Positions 24,317 to 36,924 of a stretch of DNA of 64,000 nt are shown piece by piece. Every line of letters starts with the position of its first letter. The first letter of the stretch is position 1. A model generated the notes under the pieces. The model was not told the origin of the DNA and did no database searches. It saw only the letters and a list, made by a program, of their open reading frames with translations. Location: contig WIDE01000010.1 in assembly GCA_015039315.1 (NCBI GenBank), forward strand, positions 441,031-505,030. The letters are read 5' to 3'. The stretch comes from Clavulina sp. PMI_390 (Eukaryota; Basidiomycota; Agaricomycetes; Cantharellales; Hydnaceae). A program made the translations under genes and the position numbers.

Positions 24317-24789
24317 GGCGCTAGAATCAGGGCTCTAAAACTTGGAGAATAGATCCCAGAGCTGTAGACCAAAGAGGTAGCACGCCGGAAGCGTGTTCAC
24401 CTCTGGCCTCCTGGACCAGATGTCCTCGGTCTCTTGGATGATCGGCGAAAAGAAGTGGGCGACCAAAGGTCCTAAAGCCCAGGATATTTTGCTTTCGGAT
24501 CCCAATAGTGTTAGCAAGCTTGCGACGCCTGTTCAGTCATCCAGGTTTGGGAGGCGGGACACAGGGTGTGACCGCTCCACTTTCATTGCGTCACACCGAC
24601 GCCAAGTTATCACACGAGGGAAGCGAGTGGCAACGTGCTCCAGCGACCAAATCAGTCTAGTGTTTCATTGCGTCTTATTACTACAAATAACTTGTCGAAG
24701 CTCACCACCTCCAGCACTCAAGGCTTTGGGCGTTATCAGCTATAATTCATAACTTGAGGACGTCAGGCACTGATTGCTACACACATCAA

Positions 24790-26695
24790 ATGTCCTTGGC
24801 TAAAGAGAACTTCAAATTGGTGCCTGACGAAATTTTTATCATGATTCTTTGCTCAGGGCTTTCTCTTCGCGATGTGGTGTCTGCGAGTCATGTGGGTTGA
24901 CTTGTCAGGTCTGGCCTGGCGCTGTGCCTGACAATCCCTCAATAATCTCGATAGGTCAGCCGGCAATGGCGACAATGTACCATGCTCAGAACAGTGTGGG
25001 ACCACGCCTGGCCATATTCTGGTATACCTCTCCCGACTGGTCGTGTTCTCGAAGTTGTACTACCAGATGACTCAAAGGACATCAATCCAGCTTTGGCTAC
25101 GGCCAAGCTAGAATGCCCTACCGTTCAAGAAGTAGTTTGGATGAGCCCCCCCTTTCAGTCAATGGATGCAGACACGGAAACACCCTCCTGCCGAAGCCGT
25201 GAAGACCCTCGGGCGATATACTGGCAAGCAATGCACAATCAGTTTTTAATGCATAAATCACCTCTTGCAGTCCGCCCAGTCACCGAGATAATTATTCCTG
25301 AACGTCAGATGAGTCCCTGGTTGGAGTTCTCCCCGGATGGCGAGATCCTTGCTATCAGGACCTCCAAGATAGTTCGCTGGATCGATTTTTCCTGCGGTTT
25401 TGAGTACACTTTACCAGTCGATCCATTAATTTATACCGGTGGAAACTCCCCAAAGGGCTTTTCTCCATCATGGCTTTGGGCCTTCCATGTAGAGTACTGC
25501 TTATATGAGGGCCAACGAGGCTATCTTCTCCTGGGTAGTTTCAGGTATGCGGATATTTTCGCTTTGGATCATACCGCGTTATAGTAACACGCAACTGTCA
25601 TAGTTGTTCCGAATGGCTGGATATTGTTTTCGTCGCCACCCCAGTAATAGGCAACGTTCCCTATCCTGAGGCTCCCAAACCTATCGGCTCAATTCCTCTT
25701 GCCCCGATTCCACCAGGCTTGGATTTCGCTCTTTCCCCATATCAAATTGCCATGGGCTCCTCATTATTCATCCAAGAAGCGATATCCCAGGTAGACTATT
25801 CGACCCGTATTATTGACCTTGCTAAAGGAAGGAGCTCGTCAATAGCAACAGTGCGTAGACTTTGTCATCGTGACAATCGGCGACATTCTATTGATCAAAA
25901 TGCTTTCAGCTGTTCAAGAGTGTAGCTCTCCATGATGACGCCCTCCTTGATATTGTGAATGGTCGAGTTCATAGCTCGCATCCTTTTAAACGCCATGGGC
26001 GGCGCGACAAGCCCCTCGCATGGCAAACTTTGCCTCCCTTGTCATCGGACCGTCTCGACTGGTTCAATCATCTATCCCCTCATGCCATCTATGATTCATC
26101 TTCGAACATCCATGTCCTCCCCGCATGGCGTGTCCCCACCCCACGAACTGGGTTCCGAGTGTCCCCATTTAGTTCATGCTTATATGCCATTCCGCCCTTC
26201 AAAGGGGACAGTGACAGTACGACTGCTGATGCAGCGATGAAGGATCCAGTTGTGGTGGAGATCCAGCCTCAAGCTCCGCAAATATCGATAGCATTCCCAT
26301 CGAATCCGCTGCCCGGTAGCAAAGTTCTGCGAACCATCCTGACTGGATCCCTCCATGTGTTGACTTACATCTCGGGTACAGTTGTGCTCGAGGGTGAGAA
26401 CATTCATATTCCTTCATTCTTCTTGACAAACTGATCTCGTGGGCCGAACCCCAAACTGGTACACGAGCCTATAAGCTTACGCCCCTCTCTGGTCGATGAA
26501 GCCGAATCCTATACCCCCTCATCCCCAGCCCAACTACTTGAGGCAAGTAAGGGGTGGAACTCTGAGTCAAGCCATCACAGGCCCGTGTGGAACGAGATCT
26601 CGGGGAGGCTCTGCATTCTGGATGGGCAGGCAAGCGGCGGCGGCGATCCAGAATCGAGAGTTTACCGAGTTACTGTGTATCAATTTTGCGAGTGA
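24790..26695 (+). CDS. F-box protein (not in the tandem family)
   Basis: It starts at ATG 24790 (MSLAKENFKLVPDEIFIMI). An F-box reads LVPDEIFIMILCSGLSLRD, then VVSASH, then, after a phase-compatible intron (acceptor at about 24953), VSRQWRQCTMLRTVWDHAW. The long second exon (EVVWMSPPFQSMD, WLEFSPDGEILAIRTSK) has a beta-propeller-like flavour, and a third region includes DLAKGRSSSIATV. A further exon reads LLDIVNGRVHSSHPFKR through HVLTYISG. The last exon probably starts near 26468 and ends WNEISGRLCILDGQA...VYQFCE at 26695; the donor before it is uncertain. If that exon is not used, a stop occurs at 26434. F-box proteins are SCF ubiquitin-ligase adaptors; the substrate is unknown. It is divergent from phytochrome copy 1, with 473 bp between start codons. 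Confidence 0.75.
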
Positions 26696-27152
26696 CACCT
26701 CGCTAATAAGTTTCCTACTTATCGTATGCAATTCACTGCTCGTATGGTATGGATAAATCACAGGACATGTCGCATTAGAGGAGTGGAATTATCGCAGCCG
26801 AAGTACAAAAGAGTCTGAACATATTACGATCAGCAGATTATGAAGCGTCCCAGTATTATTAATTGTCCACGATTGCGGGAGGCTCGCAAATATTAAGGAA
26901 TTCGCCGAGGCTCAGATTTCTTCCCGCCATTGGCATCCACCTATCGAGACGGATAATAATTATTTGGACGCGATCCTGATGTCGTCGGACAATTGGGTGT
27001 TCGACAAGTAGCATAGATACTACTAATCCCACACCCTTCGCACTTATGCTGCGTGGGCTATTTCGTCATGACCAACGCCGAGGAGACCCAGCGTCATAAT
27101 TCATGCGCAATTAAGTACAATCCCCGACGCCACGAAATTTAGGAGCCTCCGA
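26696..27152. other. Short intergenic region
   Basis: AT-rich, with no frame of note. It holds the 3' flanks of the convergent F-box gene and the small minus-strand gene. Confidence 0.5.
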
Positions 27153-27356
27153 TCAGAACGCCGAGAAACTAGCGCCGAAAAGCGAGTGAGTCAAACTTAC
27201 GATACCTTGCCCGTTATTATTGTGCCCGCTAGCTCCGGCAGCGATCGGCGGGATGAACGTGTTGCCACCCATGTTCCTTTCATACACTTCGTTTTCGAAA
27301 ATAGGTTCTTCGCGACCGAGGTTGCGCTGGGTTCTTGAGCGTGTAAGATTGCTCAT
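27153..27356 (-). CDS. Small hypothetical protein (67 codons)
   Basis: ATG at 27356 gives MSNLTRSRTQRNLGREEPIF followed by ENEVYERNMGGNTFIPP and an Ala/Gly/Asn-rich end. A strong GTAAGT lies near 27200 within the open frame, so the last residues before the stop at 27153 may instead be intron, with one more exon downstream. The charged N-terminus and NTFIPPIA motif do not look random, but no family is recognised. The open frame extends upstream to 27845 in the same phase, but that part has poor coding character and is probably untranslated. Confidence 0.45.
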   Translation of the reverse strand: MSNLTRSRTQRNLGREEPIFENEVYERNMGGNTFIPPIAAGASGHNNNGQGIVSLTHSLFGASFSAF

Positions 27357-28338
27357 TTTGTATGGAATTTTTTCGGGGGAGGAGAAGAGGAAGGTGCTTT
27401 GAAGGGCAGCTGGGATGGCTTTTTGGATGTCGTTTGGGCTTGACGAACAAAGGCAGGAAGACCCAGCCTCAAGTAGATAGTGTTTCAGGTGTGGATGGAT
27501 CTCTAGCCCTAGCTCAAAGGCGTCAGTCAGGCCACTATTTATCTTGATCGCTAACCCTTGACCAGACCACATCTTACATTGAAAACAATTGCGTTGTGGC
27601 TGCGGAAATAGTGACGCTCCATTGGACAAAGAAGAAGCCGATGTGAGACTAAGGGGACGGTGTTTATCAATATCAATAGGGCCGAGCGGGCGGGTACGCG
27701 AGCGCCATGAGTTGGGCGGGCAGCAATTCCGCATAGTATCAGATCCTCGGTGATGAGGCGGCAGTGAGCACATAAGATTGGGTTGAGGGAGATGGTGGTG
27801 GCTGACTTCCAATGAGATCGGCCGAAAGTGAAATGAGAGTTGCATGTCGCGTGGTGCATCTCTTGGGAAAGTATCACCCTATATGCAGCTCTTGGGCGGC
27901 TCGAATACAGATGAGACGCGCGGCTTGGTTCTGTCGCTGTTTCCAGAAACAAGGCAGCCGACTAACCCGCCGCCTGGGTACAGGGCGTAACATCTCGGCT
28001 ACGAGGAGCGAACAATTATTACCAAGACACATTTGACAACAATCAATCAACACTGGAGTGAGCAGGTAAGCGCGTCTATTGGTGGAGAGTTAACGGATAG
28101 CTATGATGAAAGATACACGGTGAAAATGGTATGCAATGTGTACGTGCGATAGACAAGATCTGAGGGAGATAACGTGCGTTCATACAATCCTCTCTTCCGT
28201 AATTTAGTGGTGATCATGAGGTCATTGATTCTTCCGAATCTGGTGTGGCACATGCAGGGTTATGGCGATTTTGAGGTTGACCATGGAGCCTGGGATGTAA
28301 CCGCCTGTGCGGGGACCGGCGGTGATGGGCTAGGCCTT
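27357..28338. other. Intergenic region
   Basis: Promoter side of the small gene and 3' flank of the MFS transporter. Only overlapping, low-quality frames are present on both strands. Confidence 0.45.
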
Positions 28339-31023
28339 CTAGGCCTTCCCAGTCGCAGCATGGCCTTTTGCAAATTTGCTGTGCTCTCGCATTAAGCTTC
28401 CGTAGGTGTAGAATAGATATGGTGCGGGCAAGAAGGCAAGCGCCACCAATGCGAGCACAGAATTGCCCCACCCGACGCCCAATTTATCAAACATCGAAGC
28501 TGCATGATATCATTGTCATTGTCAATCGATGATGAGAAGAAGTGACTTAATGACGTACTAGCGAACAGAGGAAACCCGAAGCCTGCTAGAGATCGTAGTG
28601 ACGCTCCAGCGCCAACAGCACTGGCCGCATACATCTGATAGTTGTCAATCAGATACGTCTGGATAGATAGGAAGCCACCAATTGTCCCTGTGGAGAGTCA
28701 GAAGACCATACAATCGCAGGAACCAGAACCCATCGAAAGGAGACATTGGATACATATCAGTATTCGCGTCAGATACCAAAGAAGTGAAAGTCATATATTC
28801 GCACCAAAAGCGTAAATCGCCACCCCAATATCAGGGACGAGCCAAAAGACGTGCTTCTCAGCTGTCCAACCATATAGAACCAGTCCGATGGGGACAAAAA
28901 GGCAAGTCAGCATCATCAATGGTATCCTATTAGCCCAACAAAGGCAAAGATTGACACAATCCAGTAGATTAGTCCATCGTATGGGTACGCTATTAGTAAT
29001 TTAGGTTATCCTCACCTCATTTCAGGATTGGCAACGCCACCATTTCGCTCTTTTAATCGTCGGTAGATGTAGTCAATCAGGCGAGCCCCCAATTGTGTAC
29101 CGATAGTGAATCCGATTCCTAGAGAGAGGTAGTGCAGACCCCCTATTCCAGTGCTTTCCCCATACTTTATGGTCCAGACAGTAGGGAAAGTGGCGAGGGT
29201 GAGATACATGACTCCTGTGGGTGTATCATGTCCCACACCATGTTGGAAGGTTATCAGAACGGGGGACGAACAGCCATTCGAGACTTGCTCAACGCAGAAG
29301 AGGAAGAAGGAGCGCACCATAAAGAACAGCCATATAGGCCGCACAGACCTGCACAATTGGTTCTGTCGCAAGGAACTTGAGCGGGCGCAACAATCCGTGA
29401 ATAATGATGTTCGCCAGTGTCTTGTCTGGGCGATCAAATGGTGTATAGAGCTTTGAATTCCCTGTCTCTTTGATCAAGCGCGCCTTCTTGTTCGCGAGAA
29501 TACGAGGTGCATACGTTTCTCGGAGCCAGAGCTGTGTAGTAGTAATATTAGAACTGAATAATCAGTTCAGGACGAGGGAACAAGACGTACGAATCCCGCA
29601 AGTTGAATGAGCCCATCCGCAATTGAGGTCGCGTAGAAGACCTAAATTCATGATCGAACCGTCAGTGTCGTATTCGACGACTTCGTGCAAAGGAATGGGC
29701 GGAATTACCCATCGCCAACTAGTTCTCTGGGCTATCCATGCGCCAGCTATGGGTCCGAGGGCAGGGCCGGTGAGGGGTGCCAGTGTGTAGAGTGAAGTAG
29801 CCAACCTGACATCCAAGGGTGCAAAGTAAATTAGATTCCAAAGGAAAGGCGTGCAGGAACCAATCAAACATACCCTCGCTGATCGGGGGTAAAGAGGTCA
29901 GAAATGACTCCCCCGCCAATTGCAAGAGGCGCTGATCCTCCGAGACCGGCAAAGAATCGAAAGACCAGCATCTGGGTCTTTGTGTGTGCCTGTGAACAAG
30001 CAATATTGAAGACTATTGGCAAATCGTGGATTGCAGATTCAACAAGATCGTCAGTGAGGAACGATCGTGTGGACCCGTTTGGGCGCCCCGAATATCTATT
30101 TCGAGGTGATCAACAGAGAAAGGACCCACTCAGGAACCAGATATTGGAAAGTTGGAGGATAGGTTGACGTCCAGAGATCTCTGAAAGGGGCCCAAGGAAA
30201 CTGAAGGACAGTCATCTATCATGAGAAGAGGTGATCAAACTGGGCAGAGGGTTTCGCTTACAGAGGCCCGATGGCATAGGCGAGAACGAATATGCTCAGT
30301 ACCATGCTACAGATGGTGAACATTGTCATTTTGATGGCCAGCAGTGTGAAGGGGGCCACATACTCTTCCAGGACGCTTCCTGACCTGATGCCCAGCTCTC
30401 TACAAATTTCTGGCAACGCGGGCGCAAGCATACTTGAAGAAACTGTGGAGACAAACCCAGGGATGAATACCAATCATATGAAGAAAGTGAGGAAACAATG
30501 TGAACAACGAACCAGGGCTATGGTTGGATCACCATAAGTGGGCAGAACGGACCAAGCACAAGAAATGAAGTGAGAACAGCATAGTGATTTTCATTGCGCA
30601 GAAACCGAACCTCATGAAGGTAAATAAGCTAACGGTGGTGATAGTTCGCCACTTCTTTCCGAAAGTCCAGTTCTTTGGATTCATGCTACAGTGGCGGCGA
30701 ATTGTTGATCAGATTGAGTTTCGTTTCTCGCAGCATGGTTGGGACCTCATGACGTACGGATCGGTGGGTCCCTCCCAAGTAACAAGATTTGGGTCCGGTC
30801 CCGTCGGGTCATCCGTAGCCGAAGCGGAAGGGCTGGACGATCCAGGCTTGTCCCCTTCGTTGGCAGTCTTTTCGTCATCCTCAAACCCTTGGTCTTGCTC
30901 TTCTTGGGAGCCTTTTTCGACGTCGCGTGCCGGCTTCTCGTTGAGGGAGGCTGATCCGTCTGGAATAGGGAATGCTCGAGATGGTGCCTCACGAGTTTGT
31001 GGGGGTGTCGGCTGGGAATCCAT
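28339..31023 (-). CDS. MFS transporter (drug:H+ antiporter 1 type)
   Basis: Minus-strand gene from ATG 31023 (MDSQPTPPQTREAPSRAF) to the stop at 28339. The N-terminus is a charged cytoplasmic tail ending DPNLVTWEGPTDP, characteristic of fungal DHA1 transporters. The transmembrane core follows through about ten short introns. It includes GFVSTVSSSMLAPALPEIC, the motif A-like FLGPLSEISGRQP, FRFFAGLGGSAPLAIGGG and YTLAPLTGPALGPIAGAWI. The central cytoplasmic loop contains KLYTPFDRPDK, and the second half includes GIGGLHYLSLGIGF, YAASAVGAGASLRSLAGF and FPLFAS. The C-terminus is FAKGHAATGKA. Members export drugs, polyamines or fungal metabolites at the plasma membrane using the proton gradient. 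The substrate cannot be inferred. It is followed upstream by a second transporter gene on the same strand. Confidence 0.9.
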
Positions 31024-31682
31024 CTAGAGAATTGCTCGTCTAGATAAGACTAGCAAGCGGGTGAAGGGGTAGTTCTCCGAGGGATGGCAGAGTCGCTCTC
31101 TGGAGATGGAGGTCGTCCGTGGAAAACAAGGCTTGGAGTCAGATAACCAGTGTCTTGTCAAGCCAAGCGAAGCAGGGTCGAAATGTACAGGTGACCGGGT
31201 GGAGAAATCGGTGGATATCCGGATGATCTGTTTTTAGGCAAGCACAGATGCACCCAAAGAGTTCCAACCTACAGCACCAGGAGCGAATTTAACCAGATCC
31301 CTCAGTGCTAGAGACCTTTAGAAGTAGAATTCCTGTATGGTTCCACCCGAGCACACGATGGAAGCACAGAATAGGAAAAGCAATCCATTACATTTTCCAT
31401 TCTGTAGGCTTTGACAAGTGAGTTTGGCGCAAATAAACCACGCCGGATGATGACTAATAGTTGCCTACATGCATCCAAATTATTCGGCCGATTCAGCTTT
31501 TCATACGAGCCAACAGAACATTACACGCAATTTCTGCTAACATCGGTGCAATCGAGCAGAAACAACCCTAGTTTGTGGCTCTGACAAGCCACGGTCTCGC
31601 TCGGGCATGGCCTTCAAGTGCTCCGGGCCTGAGAACATTGTTCATATGTTTCAAGGATCGGCTCGGTCTTTCGGATATCCGG
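31024..31682. other. Intergenic region
   Basis: This is the 5' region of the MFS gene. No frame with coding character was found. Confidence 0.5.
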
Positions 31683-34624
31683 CTAGAGGTCGCCCCACAC
31701 CATCGATGCATCCCGCAACTGGTCGGCCATCCATATGGAATCGTAATAGACAAAAAGGTGTGGTATAGTGGAGCGAGAGGAGATCTCGTACGACGTGTGC
31801 ATATGGGACGTTTTGGGTCTCCCTCTGAAAGGTGCGACAGAAATAGAAAAACGCCAGAACTCGGCATGAATGGGCACTTGTGCCAAGAATATCTTCATCA
31901 AATCGATCCACCAACCGAGGCCATCGTCTATAATGTTTATGAAATACGCATAGGATGAAATCAATGGACGCAGATCAGCCAATAAACCAGGTATGACGTT
32001 GAATGACATAGCTGGGCAGAGAGCCAAGGACTTACGAATGGGGAAGCAGTGGGACCGTCAAGGATTGAAAGCTCTTCTGCCGTGAATGGAAGGCGGGGTA
32101 TAATCCATACCCGCAATGGGATGAGGAGACCAATTATGACCGGGAAGCCAATTGCCGCTGCATACCATGCGTTAGCCTTTCCTGGGTGGAGAACTGGACA
32201 TAGAACTTACCAATGGTCTGTGTGATAGCAAACGTTGCCCCGAATCCTATTAGTTCCAGCAGCAAGAACATTACAACTCTGCTCTTCCGGACTTTATATA
32301 GAGGATCGGAGGGTGGTGCAAGACGCCGATCGCGAAGGAGGAAGAGAATCTTTGCTGTAATTCCCGACGTGGCGAGTGCGTCAGTTCCCATAAACCAGCT
32401 ATATTGCGAAGCCGGAGGAATTCAAGAGTCAGTGCAATGTCGACGTAGCCACAAAAAGGAGAAGACGCACAACAAGCCCGCCAACACCCCTCGAGGAATG
32501 AGACTCAGCACATGCAAGAATGGTCCAGTCATCAAGATCAAGCACAAGGCTCCCTGCACTAGGTTTGATACTCGCTGTTCCACAACTGCCACCGGCCGCT
32601 CTATCCCTAAGAGACCTATTTCTTCTGCGCCGCGCTCACGACCAGCTGGGATAGGATCAATAGTGGAAAGCTCGAGTTCCGCTGGTGTGGGTGATAATGT
32701 CGCCTCAGCATCAGCGTCAGCATGCGTACGGGAAGCTGGAGCTTTCTCAGGGTCGTCCTTTTTGACATATCCTAGCACAACCAGGGACTGTGTGTGGATT
32801 GGTGCCTACTCGCAAAGTTCATGGATGAGTCTCTTCTCGGATAGCGTATAGATGCTCCGAAGTGAGTACAGACCTGAGGGATGAGCCCGTTTGGAGCCGG
32901 GACCCCCAACAAGCCAGCGATGAACGTAGTAATACCAAGGAGGAAAAAGTCCCAATGAAACCCCGGTGGTTTGCGTAATGGGAATTCGGATCCTTGAGCG
33001 ATGAGCGACTGTAATATGATATAGGATTAACGCAATGGTAAATAGCAGTAGCGAGAGGCAGGTGCCCTGGGATACATACGGAGACGTTATGGTCAAAGAG
33101 AAAGAGGATAGTGAGGACAATGCCAAATCTTGGAAGAATCCAAATGGTCAGCTTAGCTGTCCATTATAGCTACGCAGCGAGAAATAGAGACTCTTACGGG
33201 AATGCCACGCCAACCCACTTTCCATCCATCTCCCAGAATCTCACCAGCCACGCCCTGCCTCCGGCTGCAGTGAAGGCTCCACCCACTGGTAACGTCGTTG
33301 GGTTCGCCTCATTAAATCTTCCCCAATATGCCATTGCCGATGCTGCAATGACCGAAATTGGCATCCCATAGTCTGACAGGAAACGTCGGATAAGGCGATG
33401 GAATAGTGAAGTGCGCGAAAGGACGAGAAACAAATGTGCAGTGACCAAGGTGAGGAGGGAGAGAATAATTGTGACGAAGGCGCCTTCAGTTCCGGTGCCC
33501 GGAGAAGTTGAGTCGGGGCCGGGGAATTGGCGAGTGATGACTTGCACGCCATATTGAAGGTACACCTACAACAGTGTGAGCTGCTATCTTCGTGTTGTAA
33601 TGCTGGTAGGGCACGAAGAACGGACCCAGGAGACGTAAAAACCAAAGGTGTCGCAGGAGAAGAGGGTAACATAACGCAAGAAATTGCATGCTAAGGGATC
33701 GTTTAGTACGTCAACAAACATAGGTGTTATCTTCATAAAGCGGCCGCACCATTCAGAATCGCTAACCCGAAATGCATGATAGCACTCCATAAATACACCC
33801 ACCCCACAAAGTGGAGGTAAGGTGGGGAATCTGGCTTCCCTTCTATTATAGTATAGATTGTCTTGTTGAATACCGTGATGGGACCTATAGCAGAGCCGTA
33901 TGATGAAGCAATCGTAGAAGCCTAGAGTGGTGTGAATGAGACGTACCAGTGACGCCCGCAATACAAAGTGGCTGAGCACCAAATACTGAAAATATGAACG
34001 AAGCCATGAAAGAGGAAAGCAGTACTAGAAAGAGAAATCAGCTGCTACGCCACAGTGATACCTAAGGGCGTCGACAAGCCCGCGTACCTTCAATGACACC
34101 ATATTGGTTCGTTGTTTCTATGAGGTCAAGAGAAAAGGCAATGCCAGGAAGGATGCTGTCAATCACAGTGTGCATTCAGCTCAGCAAATCTCAATAGTAT
34201 TGTTATGAGTAAATGAAGCTTACTTCGCGAAAAAAATCATAGCAGTTGCGGGGACGACTCTAGAATACCAAAAAGTTAATCAGGAGCCAGATGACTACGG
34301 ATTCGCGGTACATACCTATAGTTCCATGCATCGGTCCAGTCAGACTTGTAGTATGGCGTCCTTGATCGTAAATCTTTTCCATACGTTCAAGGTGTTCATC
34401 AAGTAGATCCTCCAAACTAGGCATGATTTGCCTGGCTCACCATGCAACATTCCTTTGAAAGGTTTCATCTGAGACCAGAGAGTGGGTGGGGTTCTAGGGG
34501 AATTTGGAGGAGAGGCTCTAGGGGCTGTAACAGCAGCAGACTCCACTGGGTGTTCTAGATCTAAGTTCGCGGTTCCAGTGGGCTCATCGACAGTCTTTTG
34601 AGGTGTCTCGACTGTTGCGGCCAT
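31683..34624 (-). CDS. BOR1/SLC4-type anion (borate/bicarbonate) transporter
   Basis: Minus-strand gene from ATG 34624 (MAATVETPQKTVDEPTG). After an Ala/Pro-rich tail, exons read FKGMLHGEPG, then across introns the SLC4-like membrane core. Recognisable parts are the LRYVTLFSCDTFGFYVSWV segment, LSDYGMPISVIAASAMAYW, the FDHNVSSLIAQGSEFPL stretch, GVPAPNGLIPQAP, the EQRVSNLVQGALCLILM helix, LSLIPRGVLAGLF, VRKSRVVMFLLLELIGF, and FTAEELSILDGPTASPF at 32036. A hydrophilic loop rich in Ala/Asp/Glu lies between the two membrane halves. Yeast BOR1 exports borate. The coding sequence is solid to 32036. The terminal exon is uncertain; one acceptor leads to a stop at 31683, and reading through the donor gives a stop near 31961. 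It is divergent from the F-box-like gene at 34834. Confidence 0.85.
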
Positions 34625-34833
34625 GGTGTATCGTCGCCAGGACTAGGTATCTCAAGACAAGAAGGGGACGCGAAATCCTGCGGGCGCCACTTCGCCCTTA
34701 TGCTGGCAGTCAGCAATGGATGTTGTGGGGTGGAGAAGTGGGCTTGGCCCACAGTCTCGGACCGGGGTAAACTTTTTCATTGATTATGTCAGTAGGGCAC
34801 ACGCTCTCTTCTTCCCTTCCCTCCTTCCCTCAC
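34625..34833. promoter_or_regulatory. Shared divergent promoter region
   Basis: Only 209 bp separate the start codons of the minus-strand anion transporter and the plus-strand F-box-like gene, so both core promoters must lie here or overlap. I found no clear TATA box. Confidence 0.5.
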
Positions 34834-36236
34834 ATGGCCTCACTGGAGACTCACCTCGATCCCATCAGAATATTGCCGATCGAGCTGATCCACCTCATTA
34901 TCAATTTTGTTGTGGAATCACCTGGCCAAACTGGGCAAATCACGATCCTTTCACATCTCTCTCGCTCCTGGCGCTCGGTGGTTGTCAACATGCCAAGCTT
35001 ATTCGTCTCCCCTAGTTGGCTCAATTGGCCAGAATCCGTTATCTCGGCCTGGGTATCTCGATCTGGGAATCTGCCGCTTGATGTATACCTGATTGAACAG
35101 CCAGAGCAAGACTACAATCCCAGACTCGAATATGGCTTGCAAGCAATCAGACCCTACGCAGCGCGACTTCGCTCCCTGCGGATATTCACCCGTTGGCGCA
35201 ATCAAGAAAATCCATCGATTGCATTTTTTTCTGCTCCGCCTAGCTTCCCTGTCCTTCAAACACTCATTATTCATAGCAATGACGACTTTTTGTTGCCCCT
35301 AAACCTTTCCAAACTGCCTCTATTGCACACTCTCCATGTTCCGTATCAGCCGCTTCGCGCGGAAGGCTCGTATGGCACCATCAAGAAATTAGGATGCCGA
35401 GTCCTTGACTCTGCTGATTCAACGTCCCTCATTGATCTGGTTCGTTGTCAGACCACATCATTCCACCTTACCATCTTTGCTGACAGAAGTGAAAACGTTC
35501 CGAGTGCTTTTTCGACCTCTGAATACTCCACGACATGCTGGGCTTGGCTAACCTCGCTGCGCGTCGATGGCTTCAGTGGCCTTGACCATGACAATGTTGG
35601 AACGCTCTTTTCTCAATTATATGCACCACGTCTTCGGTCTTTAGAGCTTGTGGATATGGATGAAGATAATCTAAGGGTCCTTATTGACTCTCTGGTGCGC
35701 GGAACCCACAGACGAGGTGTACGCATTTACTCATTAGATCCTCTCGTTCAGCCTCTGGCTACGATGCAATCGATTGAGACGGTGCTGCTTGAGCCACCAA
35801 GCGCGTATATCAACTTCTCCTTCCTCCCCCTTGTCAAATCACAATCCCAACGAGCTCGAGCATTCCCAAAAATACTCGAGCTTGCTATTTGGGATGTTGC
35901 TGGGGCGTTAGAAGATGGCGCTGGGTGGTGGATTGATCTCCCCTCAATCGAGGAGTATTTGTCGAGCAGGCGAAATACGATGAAACGACTGATTCTCCCT
36001 AACGCTCTCCGCCCTAAATCACATGATCTCAGTCATGAAGACATATTGGATGGGGAGGACAAGCCTCGTAAACAATATACCCCGTTGACATCCCGAGAGC
36101 ACGCTAGGTTGATCGCTGCTGGAAACCTTGATGAAGTGAGTTTATCGCTAATCAATACTGTTACGCACTGATCACTTTCCTGTAGATTCGGTACGAATAT
36201 GAGGTGGACAACCATGGTGTTGACTTGGCTCCATGA
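34834..36236 (+). CDS. F-box-like protein, family member 1
   Basis: The start is ATG 34834 (MASLETHLDPIRILPIELIH), chosen because all paralogues start at the same place; an upstream in-frame ATG at 34786 would add 16 residues. The N-terminal F-box-like segment is LPIELIHLIINFVVESP followed by ILSHLSRSWRSVV. The rest is leucine-rich (SLRIFTRWRN, FPVLQTLIIHSND, LPLLHTLHVPYQPL, LRSLELVDMDEDN) and fits LRR-like repeats. Introns are 35695-35751 (57 nt, in frame and stop-free) and about 36136-36184. The latter joins IAAGNLDE to IRYEYEVDNHG, with the stop at 36236. The protein presumably bridges SKP1 and a substrate. It lies between the two phytochromes, on the opposite strand to its tandem relatives at 48-62 kb. 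Confidence 0.85.
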
Positions 36237-36924
36237 TTGGAGCAACTTCATCCTGCTCCGAATACCCCAACGATTAGTAGTTCGGTTGGTTCTATTCATG
36301 ATAAAGATTTTTCCCAGCTCTCTGATGGTGTGCAAAATTTGACTCTGGCTTCCTCATCCAATCCAGTCGTTGCAACGAAGTATATATAAATGGCCACGAA
36401 AGCGCTATCGCTCCACAACGTTTTGAAGTTCGTTCTTGTCTAAGCCTTTGGCAAATAACCAAAACCGCTGTATCCTTAGCTGCACCCTTTAAACCTAGGC
36501 CTTCCTCAATGTTAGGAGCGTTTCCAGACTCCTAACTGGTGATCACAGCATCAATACACTCCAATTGGTTTACAAACCGTCAGATAGCTCTTTTCATGCC
36601 AGATTCAGCGTTTCGATGACTATAACGGGTAGAGTAATGGTACTATGCGACTTTGTATAGTGTGCGTAGACGCAAGCAGGAAGAAATGGTACGGAAGGGA
36701 GGTTACAACATAATATACCAAAAAGGGTACAAGTAAAAGGGTACCAGGGACTCGTGTGTTGTCCCTAAGTACAGAGGATGGCTGCGTCAACAGAGACCGA
36801 GGGGGCAGGAACTGACAAGGGTTAGAATAAAGATATGGTGTTACCCGGTAGGTATCGGGGGAAAAGCAAACAGCCAGTGTAAACGATGGCCGATGCGATG
36901 TGAAGAATTGGCGCATTGATAGGC
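36237..36924. other. Intergenic region (convergent 3' flanks)
   Basis: This stretch lies between the convergent ends of the F-box-like gene and phytochrome copy 2. No gene was seen. Confidence 0.5.

Noticed and set aside
27153..27845. A 230-codon minus-strand frame covering the small gene
   Set aside because: Coding-like composition begins only at the internal ATG at 27356. The upstream part reads as poor-quality sequence and is better explained as 5' leader.
31880..31960. A GLGWWIDL match to the F-box-like family near the end of the anion transporter gene
   Set aside because: The match is eight residues long, with no further family similarity on either side, so it is probably coincidence rather than a gene fragment.
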